From: Hydractinia symbiolongicarpus
Taxonomy: Eukaryota > Cnidaria > Hydrozoa > Anthoathecata > Hydractiniidae
Assembly (NCBI RefSeq): GCF_029227915.1
Contig: NC_079888.1
Coordinates: 15,235,001 to 15,299,000, forward strand
DNA: 64,000 nt
Direction: 5' to 3'
Shown here: one piece after another, positions 12,031-25,000 of the stretch
Layout: each line of letters begins with the position of its first letter
Numbering within the stretch: the first letter of the stretch is position 1
Position numbers and translations under genes: made by a program
Notes under the pieces: model-generated
What the model saw: only the letters and a program-made list of their open reading frames with translations
What the model was told of the DNA's origin: nothing
Databases searched by the model: none

Positions 12031-14037
12031 TAAGATATTTGAAAAAATTATATTTAAACATCTTTATAACTTCATTAAGCACAATAATATTTTATTTTTT
12101 CGTCAGTTTGGGTTTCGTAAATCTTTTTCCACATCTCATGCACTTATGTCTATCACTCAGTGGCGCCGTAGATTAGTGGTTATAGCTCTCGTACTCTCAT
12201 GTGAGGGAAATTGGGAAGATGGCACACTGTGTGGGCCGTTGGATGTTGCCGGGAGTTGTCTAGTAGAGCGCGGGCTCTAATTGGGTCTGCATAACTCAAA
12301 ATGGGTCTGCGTAGCTCAAAATGAGAATTAAATATTCTAGGACTCTCCATCTTTGCCATGGCCCCTCCTGGAAATAATAGACAGGGTATATCCCTTGATA
12401 TTTGTGAGGCTAGCCATGTAAAATATGCACATCTCTCGGCTTATTTCTAATGCCCTTGACCAAGGAAACTTTGCATGTGACCTTTTTATTGACCTTGAAA
12501 GAGCATCCGATACAGTTGACCACATTATACTTCTTCGTAAACTCTCACATTATGGCATTTGCGGACATTCATTAGAACTCTTTTCATCTTACCTCTCAAA
12601 TCGAAAACAAATTGTCTCCCTATCTAGTATTTCATCTTGCTCCAACATTATAAAACATGGTGTTCCTCAGGGTTTGGTTCTTGGGCCTCTTCTCTTCTTA
12701 ATTTATATAAATGACTTATTTCATGCTATTAAATTTGGGGAGGTCCATCATTTTACTGATGATACCAACTTGTTACACGTCAATGAAATTCTTAAACATC
12801 TACAAAGGTATGTCAGTCCGATATTAAACAATTGTGTTATTGGCTTAACGCTAATAAAATTTGGATGAACACATCAAAAACCGAATACATTATATTTAAA
12901 CCTAGACGTAAATCCACTCACAATTTTAATTTTAAATTAATGATTAATGGTAAATGTATTAATTCTAGTGTCATGATTAAATATTTGGGTATTTTACTCG
13001 ATTCCCACCTTGCTTGGCGATCTCATATTAATTTAATTAATTCCAAACTTAAAAGAGCTAATGCCATTTTATCTAAACTGCACCATTATGTCACCAGAAA
13101 TACTCTTTGTCAAGTTTATTTTGCACTTTTTCATTCCCATCTTTCATAGTGTTGCCAGATTTGGGGTCAGGCCACTTCTTCCTTAGTTAATACAATTTTA
13201 ACTCTTCAAAAACAGGCCTTATGTATTATTACTTTTTCACATCCTCGTTCTCATGCTAACCCACTTTTCTTCCAACTTAAAATCTTAAAATTTCCTGATT
13301 ATATCCACCTTCATAATGTCCTATTTCTTAAAAAAATTACTTTGAACACTTCCATTCTCTGTCATTAAAACTTTTGGTATTGATTTTTCTGTTAACTACG
13401 GTACTTGTGGATATAGTAATGGTCTTATAAGTGTTCCTTCTGTTCAAACGGTCCTACGGTTTAAATTCAATTTGCTTTCAATCCATTCGATCAAGGAACA
13501 AGTTTATCCAACCTTTCAACTTATCCTTCCTCGATTTATCATCTAATGCTTTAAGGATTAAACTAACTATTTTTTTTACAATGTTATACCCAACAATAGT
13601 TCCTTATTTCTTAAACTGCTTATTTCAAGCCAATTGTTTAAAACTTTTGTCATTACACTAGGGTCATGTGTGCGTGTGTTGTGTGTCAATGTGCTGGTTC
13701 TGTGTGTGTAAATGTGTGTCTATTTGTTTTCAGTTTTGTTTTGTTTATTTTATTTATTTGTTTATTTATTTATTATTTCATTTTTTCCTGGTTATTTAAT
13801 TGATATATGCCCCATTTCACATATCCCTATATTGTCACCGATCATAGTTCTTTAATCAAAGGTGGCCTCACATTTTAGCATGCTATAGTGTGGTCTCCTG
13901 GATAATTTTTATAGTTGTGTGGATATCATTATTTTTATGTTTATATATATTGTATTTTTTTTTTCTGTTATCCTTACAAGTGAATAAGTCTTGTAAATTT
14001 CTTATTCCGAATAAATGACTACTTACTTACTACTACT
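12031..14037 (+). mobile_element. Decayed non-LTR retrotransposon (CR1/Jockey-like LINE), 5' truncated
   Basis: Reverse-transcriptase blocks appear in order: KIFEKIIF and QFGFRKSFSTSHALMSIT (12040-12160), then after an insertion DLERASDTVDH, GVPQGLVLGPLLFLIYINDL and a degraded catalytic box FTDDTN (12425-12868). A frame change leads to KTEYIIFKPR and KYLGILLDSHLAWRSHI (12832-13149). Further C-terminal similarity (LQKQALCII, LKILKFPDYIHLHN) continues past stops to about 13370. The 3' end is AT-rich and finishes in a short ACTTACT tail near 14037. Multiple stops and shifts mean it is inactive. The family assignment rests on overall RT style. Confidence 0.85.
12161..12430 (+). mobile_element. 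Candidate tRNA-derived SINE inserted in the LINE
   Basis: The LINE reading frame stops making sense between MSIT (ending near 12160) and RLISNALDQ (near 12435). The intervening 270 bp begins TGGCGCCGTAGATTAGTGG, which includes an A-box-like TAGATTAGTGG (12169-12179) of the kind found in tRNA genes. A convincing B box is not visible, and target-site duplications are unclear. It contains two near copies of GGGTCTGC(A/G)TA(A/G)CTCAAAATG. Confidence 0.5.
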
Positions 14038-14039
14038 TA

Positions 14040-15500
14040 CTAAATACATTGCTAAATAATCGACATAAAACCTATTAGGTTTCACAATAACACAATAGCT
14101 ACATAATAGATTGAAAACACATTTTGAAATCATGGTCCCATAGACTAACCATTTTAGTCTCTTAAGGATTTTTTATGGCTCAATTAAGTTAATTTGCTTA
14201 TTTAAGTGTTTATTCTGACTACATTCTCTTATTATTATTTAATTATTATTTCTCAACAGGTTAAGAGATTGTCAACAAATGACTTTTGTACTAAAACTTT
14301 GTAAACAATGACTTTGTTATGTGGGTAGCTCAAACACTTGCAAGCAGTGGATGAGAAATTGACTTTTAAAGTTAAGAACTGTATCAGATTTCCGATCTTA
14401 AAAATTCCTAAAATTTACCCATATTTTGATTATTAAAATGTATATATACTGTTAGATATATATAATGACTTATTAAACAATTAATAAATAAAAGCTATAT
14501 ATACTTCAAGTAACGCATCACAATAATGACTTTGTTTAATATCTTTTGTTCACTAAAAATAGCTTAAAAATATATATATCAAAACAGGATTTTAGAAAGT
14601 GAAAACATATATCATTCATAAACCCAGAATATGTATTTAAAATGGTTTTCATAAATGTAAGTAAACACAGGTGTGCAGCACATGTACATATCCAGTGAAT
14701 CTTGCATCTTGCATAGTTTCAAAGGACACTGCTTCAATAGAAATTTGAATATGATTTGAATGGACCCTTTTTTGACGTTATCTGCCTCTTTTACACCTCT
14801 ATGGTTTAGATAATATTTTTATATAACTGTTGCAGCACCAAAAAAAAATTTGTAGAAGGGACTGGGAGCAGCTTCGTATCTCCATAGCCTCGCAGAGTTA
14901 GGAGCTGAAAATTTATACACACGTGATCATGCTTAGCTTTTGTTTCAAATTCCATCAAATTTGGAGTTGGTGTTAGGTGTAAAAATCCCATGTACCACAG
15001 TGATTTCATATGGAATAAAAACATCACTAGTAAAAGTCACTAATATAGGCAATTATGAAGGCAGCACTTTTTTCCAAACTGCATAATTAATACCCTGGCT
15101 TCATTTATGATACCATTGCCAGAGTCTAGGTACTGTCCAGGTCTGCACTAATCAATAAATCGATAAGTTTGTACTTGTCTCATGACCATGTTAACTGTGT
15201 GCTGTCTTAGTTACGTGTTTAATTAGTTGTTTTTACTTGTCTACGTTCCTGTGCACTGTGTATTTATTGTGTATTTATATCAAAATGTAAAAATAAAAGT
15301 TTCGTAGTTCATTAGTTTTTTGTGCATGTATATATAATATATATGTTGCACAGTCATTGTTGACAGACAGATTCTTTGTATTACATATCTTCTTTTTCCA
15401 TGCTGTATTCAGATAATTGCAAATGCATTAAACTGAATTTGCAGTGAAAATGAGATAAATAAACTGAAAATTAGTAATGAGTTGTGAACAACAGTTGTCA
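14040..15500. other. Intergenic stretch before CRELD
   Basis: AT-rich sequence with no recognisable gene lies between the end of the LINE and the first CRELD exon. Its closing part should contain the CRELD promoter, but no named element was identified. Confidence 0.55.
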
Positions 15501-15559
15501 ACTGATAAATTCTTTTCTCCGTAGGGTAAATAAATGTCTGTCATTTACACTTGTATATA

Positions 15560-15983
15560 ATGTTCCCAAAATTGAAGCTGCTCCAATACCTATATCTTCT
15601 CCTAAATATTCATCTCCTGACTGGAAGTAAAATTTCAAAGAAATGTCAGACATGCAAAGATGTTGTCAAGAATTTTCATAAGGTAAGTGTAAATTTAATC
15701 ATTTATATTTTGCCTGGTTAAAAATTCTGTTGTCTTTTTGTCTGTGGTTAGCAGTGGAGTAGTGAATATTCTTCTAATTACATTATGCATATTACTCATA
15801 GTCTTTGTTTGTTTCCAAAATAAATTAAATTTTAACTGACCAGTACATTAGTTTAATTTAACTAGTTGGTGACACGTGGAAAAATCCACGGGTTTGCCTG
15901 TCCTTTTTATACTTCATTGAGTGCGTCTCTCTACTTGTGCTGTCGTTTTGCGTGACGGACAGACGTATATGGGTATTATAATA

Positions 15984-16015
<32 letters not shown>

Positions 16016-19000
16016 TCTCGGCTTAACGTCCGTTTTCCATGCTAGCTTGGGTTGGACGGGGTATATTAATGACCCTCTTCCAATCTGATCTAGACTGTGT
16101 TAGATCTAAACTCAACTTCCTCTCTATCAAGTCTGTCCTTATAACCTCCTGCCAAGTCTTCCTCGGTCTGCCTCTGGGCTTTGCCCCAGGAACTATCAAG
16201 TCTCTACACTTTCTTACCCAATTATCCTCCTCCATTCTTTCCAAGTGCCCCAGCCAATTCAATCTTCTTATCTGGATAACATCTTTAATTCTACAGAGAC
16301 TCAGCCTGCTTCTTAGCTCATCTGAACTCTTTCTGTCTCTCAGACTGGCATTACACATCCACCTAACCATTTTCATATCATTCCTTTCTAAACGGTCAAG
16401 ATCTTCCTGCTTCACTGCCCATGTCTCACTACCGTACAACATAACACTTCTTACACAGGCCTCATACAACCTACCTTTTACCTCAATTGACAGGACTCTG
16501 CTAGTCAATAAAGGAAGTAACTCTCTAAACTTTTTCCAAGCAGAACCTATCCTGCAAGTAACACTTCTTCCAACACCCCTTCACTGCCCAACATATCACC
16601 TAAGTAACAGAAGTTCTTAACTATCTCTAACGAGCCACTGTTGTACATCATTAAAGCTGGAAATACTTCATTCTCTATAATCTCACCTTTGCAACGCTTG
16701 CATACAAACTGTATGCCAGCTCTTAACCTTCCACTAATACTACTGCACTTCTTATGTACCCATTGCTTGCAAGTCTGACAAAAAATTGAGTTACTACCAA
16801 CCCCTTTCCTGCAAACTCCACAAGGCCACTTTCCAACTACAAGGTCACACTTGACTGCAATGCTACTTATCATGACTTTAGACTTTGCTGTGTTTACCTT
16901 CAGCCCTTTCTCTTCTAGTCCTTTCTTCCACTTCTCAAACTTTTCAACTAATTCTTCCATCGACTCTGCTATGAGAACCAAATCATCTGCATACAATAAC
17001 TCCCATGGGCAACCTGTTCTGAACTCCATCGACAGCGCTTCTAAGACTAGAATAAACAACAAAGGACTAAGTACAGAACCCTGATGTACACCAACATTTA
17101 CACTAAATTCATCACTAAGTGAATCGTTAATCCTGACACGACTTCTAGCATTGCTGTACATAGACTGAACCATCGTAACTAGCCACTCATCCACACCTAA
17201 TTTTCTCATAGCCCACCAAATAACTTTACGTGGCACTCTATCAAAAGCTTTCTCTAAATCTACAAAGGCAAAATAGAGATTCTTTCTCTTTCCTAAATAC
17301 TTTTCCTGAAGCTGTCTGAGTAAAAATATTGCATCTGTAGTGCCATGCCCTGGAACAAAACCAAATTGCATCTTATCTATATCAATTCTTTCTCTAAGTA
17401 ACTTATCAATCACTCTTTCAATAACTTTCATTACTTGATCAACCAACTTCAAACCTCTATAGTTACCCCTTTCTAATGCATCACCCTTGCCCTTGAAACA
17501 ATTCACTATAACACTCTACTGCCACTCACTCGGAATAGCACCATCCTTTATAATCTGGTTAGCAAGACTTGTAATAAGCTCAACTCCAATATATCCAGAT
17601 GCTTTTACCATCTCTGCAACAATACCTGATACTCCTGCAGCCTTGCCAATCTTCATTTTCCTAATAGCCTCCACTACCCATTCTGTCTTGATCTGCATGG
17701 CTGGCCCTTCTACGACATCATCATCAGACAAATTATCCTCGTCCCAATCAAACTCAGTGTTAAGCAACCTCTGATAATGATTCTTCCAAGCTACCCTTTT
17801 CTCCTCCACTGTGCTAGCCAAAACACCTTCATCATTACGTATACACTTCTCACCTACAATATCTTGATTAGTCTTCTTCATTTGCTTTGCTATCTTGAAT
17901 ACCTCATTGCGCTGGTCTTCCCTTCTTAACACATCTGCAAATCTGTTTCTCTCTGCTTCTGATTTTGCCTTATACACTGCTGTACGAGCCCGACGCTTAG
18001 CTTCTAAGTAAATATTTTTACTACCACCTGACTTCCACTCTTTCCAAAGTTTCCTCTTTTCCTTTATACACTGGTCAACCTCATTATTCCACCACCAGGT
18101 CTGTCTATGTCTAGCTGGTCCTTTCGTCCACCCACAGGTATCATCAGAAGCTTCTAGAAGACAATTCTTCAAAGTAGTCTAAGTACTTTCAACATTGTCA
18201 CTATCACATTGACTATTGTAGGCTAACTGCTGAACTTTTGCACTAAATTGTCTTGCTACAATCTCTTCCTTCAGCTTCCAGACTTTTCGACGGGGCCTGT
18301 ACTTTCCCTTGGCTTCTCTGACACTCTTCAAGATAATATCACAAACCAGCAACCTATGCTGGGAAACACACTCTTCCCCCGTTAAGTGAATTTTATTTGT
18401 TCTTAATCTATTCACATTTGTATTTTTCAAACAAAAGGCTTTTTTTTTTAAAAGATTCTTGCTGTATAAAAATATTTAAAGAAAAAATATTTTTGCGGAC
18501 CGCATTTATAGCTGCATGATCGAACATGCCTAAACATTTTAAACTAAAAAGAAATTGCTATCAGAAGTTGAAGCTCGCACAGTGTAGCACTATAAAAATT
18601 GTATGAAAATTCTATGTTATGCCCCATCTTTGTTGTTATTAATGTTTTTCTTTAATAATTACATCATTCTTTTCTGCATAATTTTACAAGTGCGTAAACC
18701 GGTAACTATGTTCGGCAGAATAATTAATTTTTTACGACGTATAAGTTTAAAGAGGAATTGTTGAAACAGGATACTTTTGGTGAAAGATTAGAGTATTATA
18801 TAGCTATAAAATCATAAGTGGAGAGGTTTAACAGAAAAAATATGGATATTAGTCTGAAATAACTGTTTTTAAAAGGATGACTAATTTTAAAAGGGTTACT
18901 GCCACCTTAAACCGAAATTGCAATAAAGTATTTTCAAAAAGATATTCAACCAATATGCATATGCAGCATGGTTTACCTGTGCTAAACCTATAGTGTCACA

Positions 19001-22000
19001 ATTAATTTATAAACTTTCACAGAAACCTATTTCACAAAATGAAATATTATTAACTGATTGTTTTTGATATGATATAACAATGGGTTATATTCCAAATAAA
19101 GTTGGGAAAAAAATAATTTTTTAAACATAAAATCACACTCAAAAATGACGTATCATTCAATCACACCTGTAAAGGCCCTGCACCTGGTTGTGTAGCACAG
19201 TTTACATCTCTTATAAAGTGCTCCACCGGGTGCTGTACACTACGTCACACAGTCACTTGTGGCTTAACTTAGCGTTTAAACACCAGTCTCCTGGCTAGTA
19301 TATTCAGTAATTTTACATTTAGCGTATTAGGGATTTTTGGCAAGAAACAGTCATCATGGGTCTTCCTTTCTGTATGCTATTTTTGACATTTTTGCTGAAG
19401 ATGACAAAAGTTACTGAGATGCTCAGAGATGCGGAATGTTTTTTCAGGAAACCTTTTTCAGTCATTTCTGTGCTAAAATCACCAAAAAATCAAAATATTT
19501 TTTTGCCACTAAGTTGTTTTATATTTTTCTGCCACAAAATTTACCGTTTTAATATTTTATCATTCACAGGGTATGGAAAAAACTGCAAGAAATCATTTTG
19601 GAGGTGGAGATACTGCATGGGAAGAATCTCGTCTAGGAAGTTATGCGAGAAGGTGAGGCAAGTTTCCATCTCAAAAGGGAACTAGCTAACTTCCACCTAA
19701 TTTTCTTCAGAAACTTGGTAGTAAATGTAAGCTTTCAAGTATGATCATGCAAAATTCAAAAAGTTTTAACCTTCTTAGAAGAATCAGTCAAGTTTGTTTT
19801 AATTATGTTAAAGAGTAAGTCTAGTTGTAGTGGATTAAATGAATTATTTTATATATAATACATAAAAAATGATACAAAAAATTTAAAAAATGTAATATGG
19901 TGCTGTATTAAAATTAAAATACATTAAAGTATATACAGTATTCAAGCATCTTGTTCTTTAAAGCATTTTTTGTCACCAAGGGTTTATTTTCACGCTGTTG
20001 TAATTCTTTCAGTGAGACACGGCTGCTAGAAATATTAGAAGGGGTTTGCGAAGGTGTCTCGAAAGAGGTCAGTATATTTTGTCAATTAAATTTAGTATTT
20101 ATTTACTAACAATCTATCGTACTTCATTTATTTGCTGTTTTTAAATTCTAGGCTGCCTGTCATGCCATGGTTGAGGAACATGAGGAAAATATTGAAAAAT
20201 TTTGGTTTGACAAGTAAGTTAGAATTTCCAACATTCCCTAACTAAGCAACCATGAAAAACACAATGTGGCTGTTAAATAGTGCACATCATTTTTAAGAGA
20301 GACACTTTTAAATGTCATGTGGTTGCTAATGTCAGCACTTTTGTAAATAAATCAACGTGCCCAAATCATCAAGTGTGATGTATCTTTGAAAAGCTAATAC
20401 TGTTCTGAACAAAAAACTTACTTAGGCATATAAAAATCACCAATTAATAGTTATATGGCATCAAAGTATGGATGATGACGAAATGAAAACAAAATTTTTT
20501 GATATACCATTGAAAAGCTATTTCTTTCCTAAAAAATGTTTTGCTTAGGTTATACAATTTGAAGTGTTGCTGCAATTTTGTGTTTAGGAAACCCCGCTAA
20601 GCAATGTAATTCATCCGACCTTTTACAACGTCTGAAGCATTTTAATAAATAAAACTGCTCTGACTTATCCTTTTTTTCACTAGGCACCATGAATTATCAG
20701 AATTAGAACCATTTATGTGTATAATAGAAATGAAAGGTACTGCTTTCTTTCATTGTTTTTTCCAGATTTATTATTTTCAATTTCTTCTTAATTTAACCCC
20801 CTTTTTTTTAGTGTGTTGTCCTGAAGGAAAATTTGGTAAAGATTGCCAAGGTATGTTTTACTTATAACGCCACTAAATACAGGGATAAAAGGATGTGACA
20901 TCAAATTCTTATCAAATTTTGCATGTTTTTAATCTGAATCACCTTGTGGAATTTTGCTCTTGTGAAACTTTAATATTGCGATGATTTTATATTCACATTG
21001 TTTTTTGTTGATATAATGAATATTTGTCGTCTTTTTTATACAAATTTATGTATGTCGTTTATATATTTTAGATTGCCCTGGTGGTGCAGACCGTCCTTGC
21101 AATGGCAGGGGGAAATGCAAGGTATGTTTTGGAACTTACACAGTTAAGACTGTAGTCTTTTGTATTGACTACATTAAAAAAATATTGTTAAAAAAAATTG
21201 ACTCTTTCCTTTTGCTATGCGGAAATGTTCTGTCATTCTGTTTTTTCATTCTGTTTTGTAGCCGTTCTTAATGATTTGATCTGATTTTTTCTTAGGGTGC
21301 TGGCACCCGTGGAGGCACTGGTAAATGTGAGTGTGACCAGGAATATCAAGGAAAAACTTGTGAAGAATGCAGTGATCAGTATTATGATGCTGGCAACAAA
21401 ACATGTAAAAGTGAGATTTGTATTTTTGAGTCATTTTGTTTTCGGGATTCCACATGCAACATATTTTCAAGCCTTGTAACTTTAAATTTATTTCTTTACT
21501 CATCTACATCTTCTAATTGTTATTCCAGTGTAATATTTTAAGATCCACTTTTATGTAGTTTTACTGAATGCTTTCAATAGACGCTGCCTTTATCGTAAAC
21601 TTTTAATCTGATTTGGTAGATGCATATATTTATTAAAACTGTTGAACCACATTACATGGAGTAAATAGGTTGGCATGTAAAAAGAATACTTTTTACAGTG
21701 AAACTAACAGATCACACATTACTAGTGTTCTTTGCATGTTATTCAAATCTAAACCTTAGAAGGTTGGCCACAAACTCGCAATGTTTTTTAGTAATTTTTT
21801 TCTATGTGAATATGAATACTGTATAGGAAAAAATTATTCAAGAAAGGTATATATTTATTAAAACTGTTGAACCACATTACATGGAGTAAATAGGTTGGCA
21901 TGTAAAAAGAATACTTTTTACAGTGAAACTAACAGATCACACATTACTAGTGTTCTTTGCATGTTATTCAAATCTAAACCTTAGAAGGTTGGCCACAAAC

Positions 22001-25000
22001 TCGCAATGTTTTTTAGTAATTTTTTTCTATGTGAATATGAATACTGTATAGGAAAAAATTCACTGCATGTCTCTTTTGTGTTTTTATTGTTTGTGTGGGT
22101 AATCTCTAGAATGTCACGAATCATGCGCGTCCTCATGTTCTGATGGAACAAGCAAAGGTTGTGACGATTGCAAAGATGGTTATGTGGAAGATGCCGATCA
22201 AGCTTGTGTAGGTAAGCAACAACCATTATGTGTTGACTTCTAGGCTTAGAAGACAACGATCGAACTTTATATGATGTCTAGAGACAACGCCTTTATTCTC
22301 ACAATTAATTAATTTAAATAATTCTTTATAAAGAATAGAAAATCAAGGATAGCGAAATTCTGTGGTTATAACTGTGTTGGGTTAGTGTTCACAATTATAT
22401 TGTTTTGTGTAAAGTTGACATCTTAACCTAAAATCTTAAGGCTTAAATTATTAAATAAAAAATAGCTAGATTTCTGAAACAAGCACAGTGTTTACGGATC
22501 AAAGCTTTATATTTACTGCTTCTTTTGCTGAAGACGAAGCTTATTTAACCCAATTCAGGCTATTCCAAATCTGCTCATACAGATTCTTTTTCTCCATGTT
22601 CTTTCCCCTTGTGCATGTAAATGGCCAGTAGAAATTCTGTGCTTTAAAGATAGGAAAACTTGAAGTAAATGGAGAGAGTATATTATCTTCTGGAAAATGT
22701 GTTTTTTTATTTATTTTGTTTTATAAAATTGGTTTTATAGATAAAAATGAGTGTGAAGATGCTGATATATGCAAGGAGGGAACATTTTGTTTTAATACTA
22801 AAGGCTCTTTCCGATGTCACGGTATGTTTAATATTTTCACTTGTTTTTTTTATTAAAAGTAAAGCAATGAGAGGTTTGTTTTCTACAATTTTAAGATTCC
22901 TGTACTATTGTCACTTGCAAAAATGAAGCGTGGTCAATATGGCATATACGTTGCATGCTCTAGCGTCAAAGATCTATTGTACACAGGTGTTGTTTCCTGA
23001 GAGTGAAAGTGTGCTCGTTGCAGGGTTGGTCGAACCAAGTATTAAATTTAATCAGTTTATTGCTGATGTAGGAATATGAGCTGGTATTGTCGATATATCA
23101 GGGAAAAAACTCGTTTCACAATCTGCAATTATGTAAATAATATCAGTTTATTCTGGGAATGCGACCACAAAAACTTTTTTTCTTCTTTAGATTGTGATCC
23201 AGCATGCGATGGTGGATGTATGGGGTCTGGACGCCGCAGCTGTGTTAACTGTAAAGCTGGGTGGAAGCTGCTTGAAGATGGGAACGGGTGTGAAGGTGAT
23301 ATTATTTGGTGATGTTCGTATTTTTATCCAGCAAGGTTTTTACGGAACAGTTGGGGACATTAAAGAGCTGCTGTGGATCAGGGAAAGTTAGGGTGCTTAT
23401 CGAATTTAAACTTTTACTGGGACGTTTACTAATTGCTTTTTTCAAAATATCGTCACAAGATCGACCTGCATTTTAAAAAAGTAAAGGAAAAAATCTGTAA
23501 AAAATACTTATTTTTTTGTTTGCAGATATAAACGAGTGCGACGGAGAGATTACATGCCAAGTTGGCACGTTCTGCAAAAACACAGAAGGTTCTCACGAAT
23601 GTCAGGCTTGTCATGTCTCCTGTCATGGTGGCTGCACTGGTGAAGGACCAGGCGCATGTAAAGAGTGCGCGGAAGGATATAAATGGTCGGATGAAGGCTG
23701 CACGGATGTTGATGAATGTCTTGACAACAAAGTCACGTGTCCGTCTGGAAAGGTGTGTGTCAATAAAGATGGACCTGATTTGTGTGAGGGTATGTTGTCG
23801 TTTTGGTTTTTGGTTTATTTGCATGACTTTTAAACTTTTGTGTGCGTTTTTGTTAAGTGCTTCTGTTAGCTCTGATAAAATATTTAATCTTCTTTCTTTT
23901 ATCGTATCGTGCGATTTTTTTTTCTCATACAGTGTACTTTTAAGATTAGAACATTCGTGATTTTATATTCCAGGCCCGCCTATTTCCCTAAAACTCGATG
24001 AAACCTGTCTGCTCTCTTGCATTATCTGAAGTGTCTTTTCTCCTCCCACTTGTTTCAATTATTGTGTCATGTTTCTTCCCTTCATAAATGTATTAAAAAA
24101 ATACACGCAGAGAAAAAGAATATAATCTATTGACTGTCTTGTACATATTGCGAACAAGCTGAATTACAGATACCTGTAGATGATCCCGATTTTCAAGTTC
24201 TAGATTTTTACTAAAAGAACGTCTACTTCGCAGGCGCCTGTACATAGAAGTTTTATTTTCTTACCCCGTTTGTCGACAATTACCACTGAGAACACCTACA
24301 TAAAGGACATAGACTTCTAAACGGCTGTGTATCTGCTGTTTTTGAATTGAACTGTATTATTTAATATTTTGTCTTCCTTCTTAGCTTGTCATTCGTCGTG
24401 TATAGAATGTGTAAATACAAGACCGAGCGGTTGTTTGCAATGTCAAGCTGGATATAAATTAATCGAGGGCGTATGTGAAGGTAGGTCTGTGTTTTATGCT
24501 CACCTGAAATTAAAAGGCAAAACCCGTTTAGCAAAGATTACCGTCTTTCGTTTATTCCAAATGAAATATGGAGAGAATAAAACATTTCTGGGCTATACGG
24601 GCTTGATACGCGGGAATTGGTACGCGGAAAACTACATGAAAAGACCTCCAAAGTCTGCATTATGACCTGTATAATAAATGTATAAAGGCCTGACACCCAA
24701 ATTACGTGATATCACTTGGCCAGGCAGATGTACTCTTGGTCCAGTGCTTTCAATCTGAATGGAATACGACATTCCAAGTCGTTTTATTAGTGAAATGCTG
24801 TATGGTATGCAAAGTTCTCCAAATGCTGAAATACGCCTTGTTGTAACCCTAAACCTAAATAACGTAAATTGCAAATAAGGTTATCAAGCTGTTATTGTTT
24901 AGCTCATCAGTTACTGTAATTTAATTCGGAGGGTTTCGTATTTTTTTGAACTATATTAAATTCTTAATTATGTAAACAGTACACGAATTGCACTTTCATA

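Noticed and set aside
16039-16620. A 193-codon plus-strand ORF.
   Set aside because: It is the antisense shadow of the LINE C-terminal region, with no independent signature.
19356-19685. A 109-codon ORF overlapping CRELD exon 2, with a hydrophobic start that looks like a signal peptide.
   Set aside because: It lacks the C-x-x-C motif that precedes the HFGGG block. The in-frame exon at 15560-15682 supplies both a better signal peptide and KCQTCKDVV, so this ORF is intron read-through.
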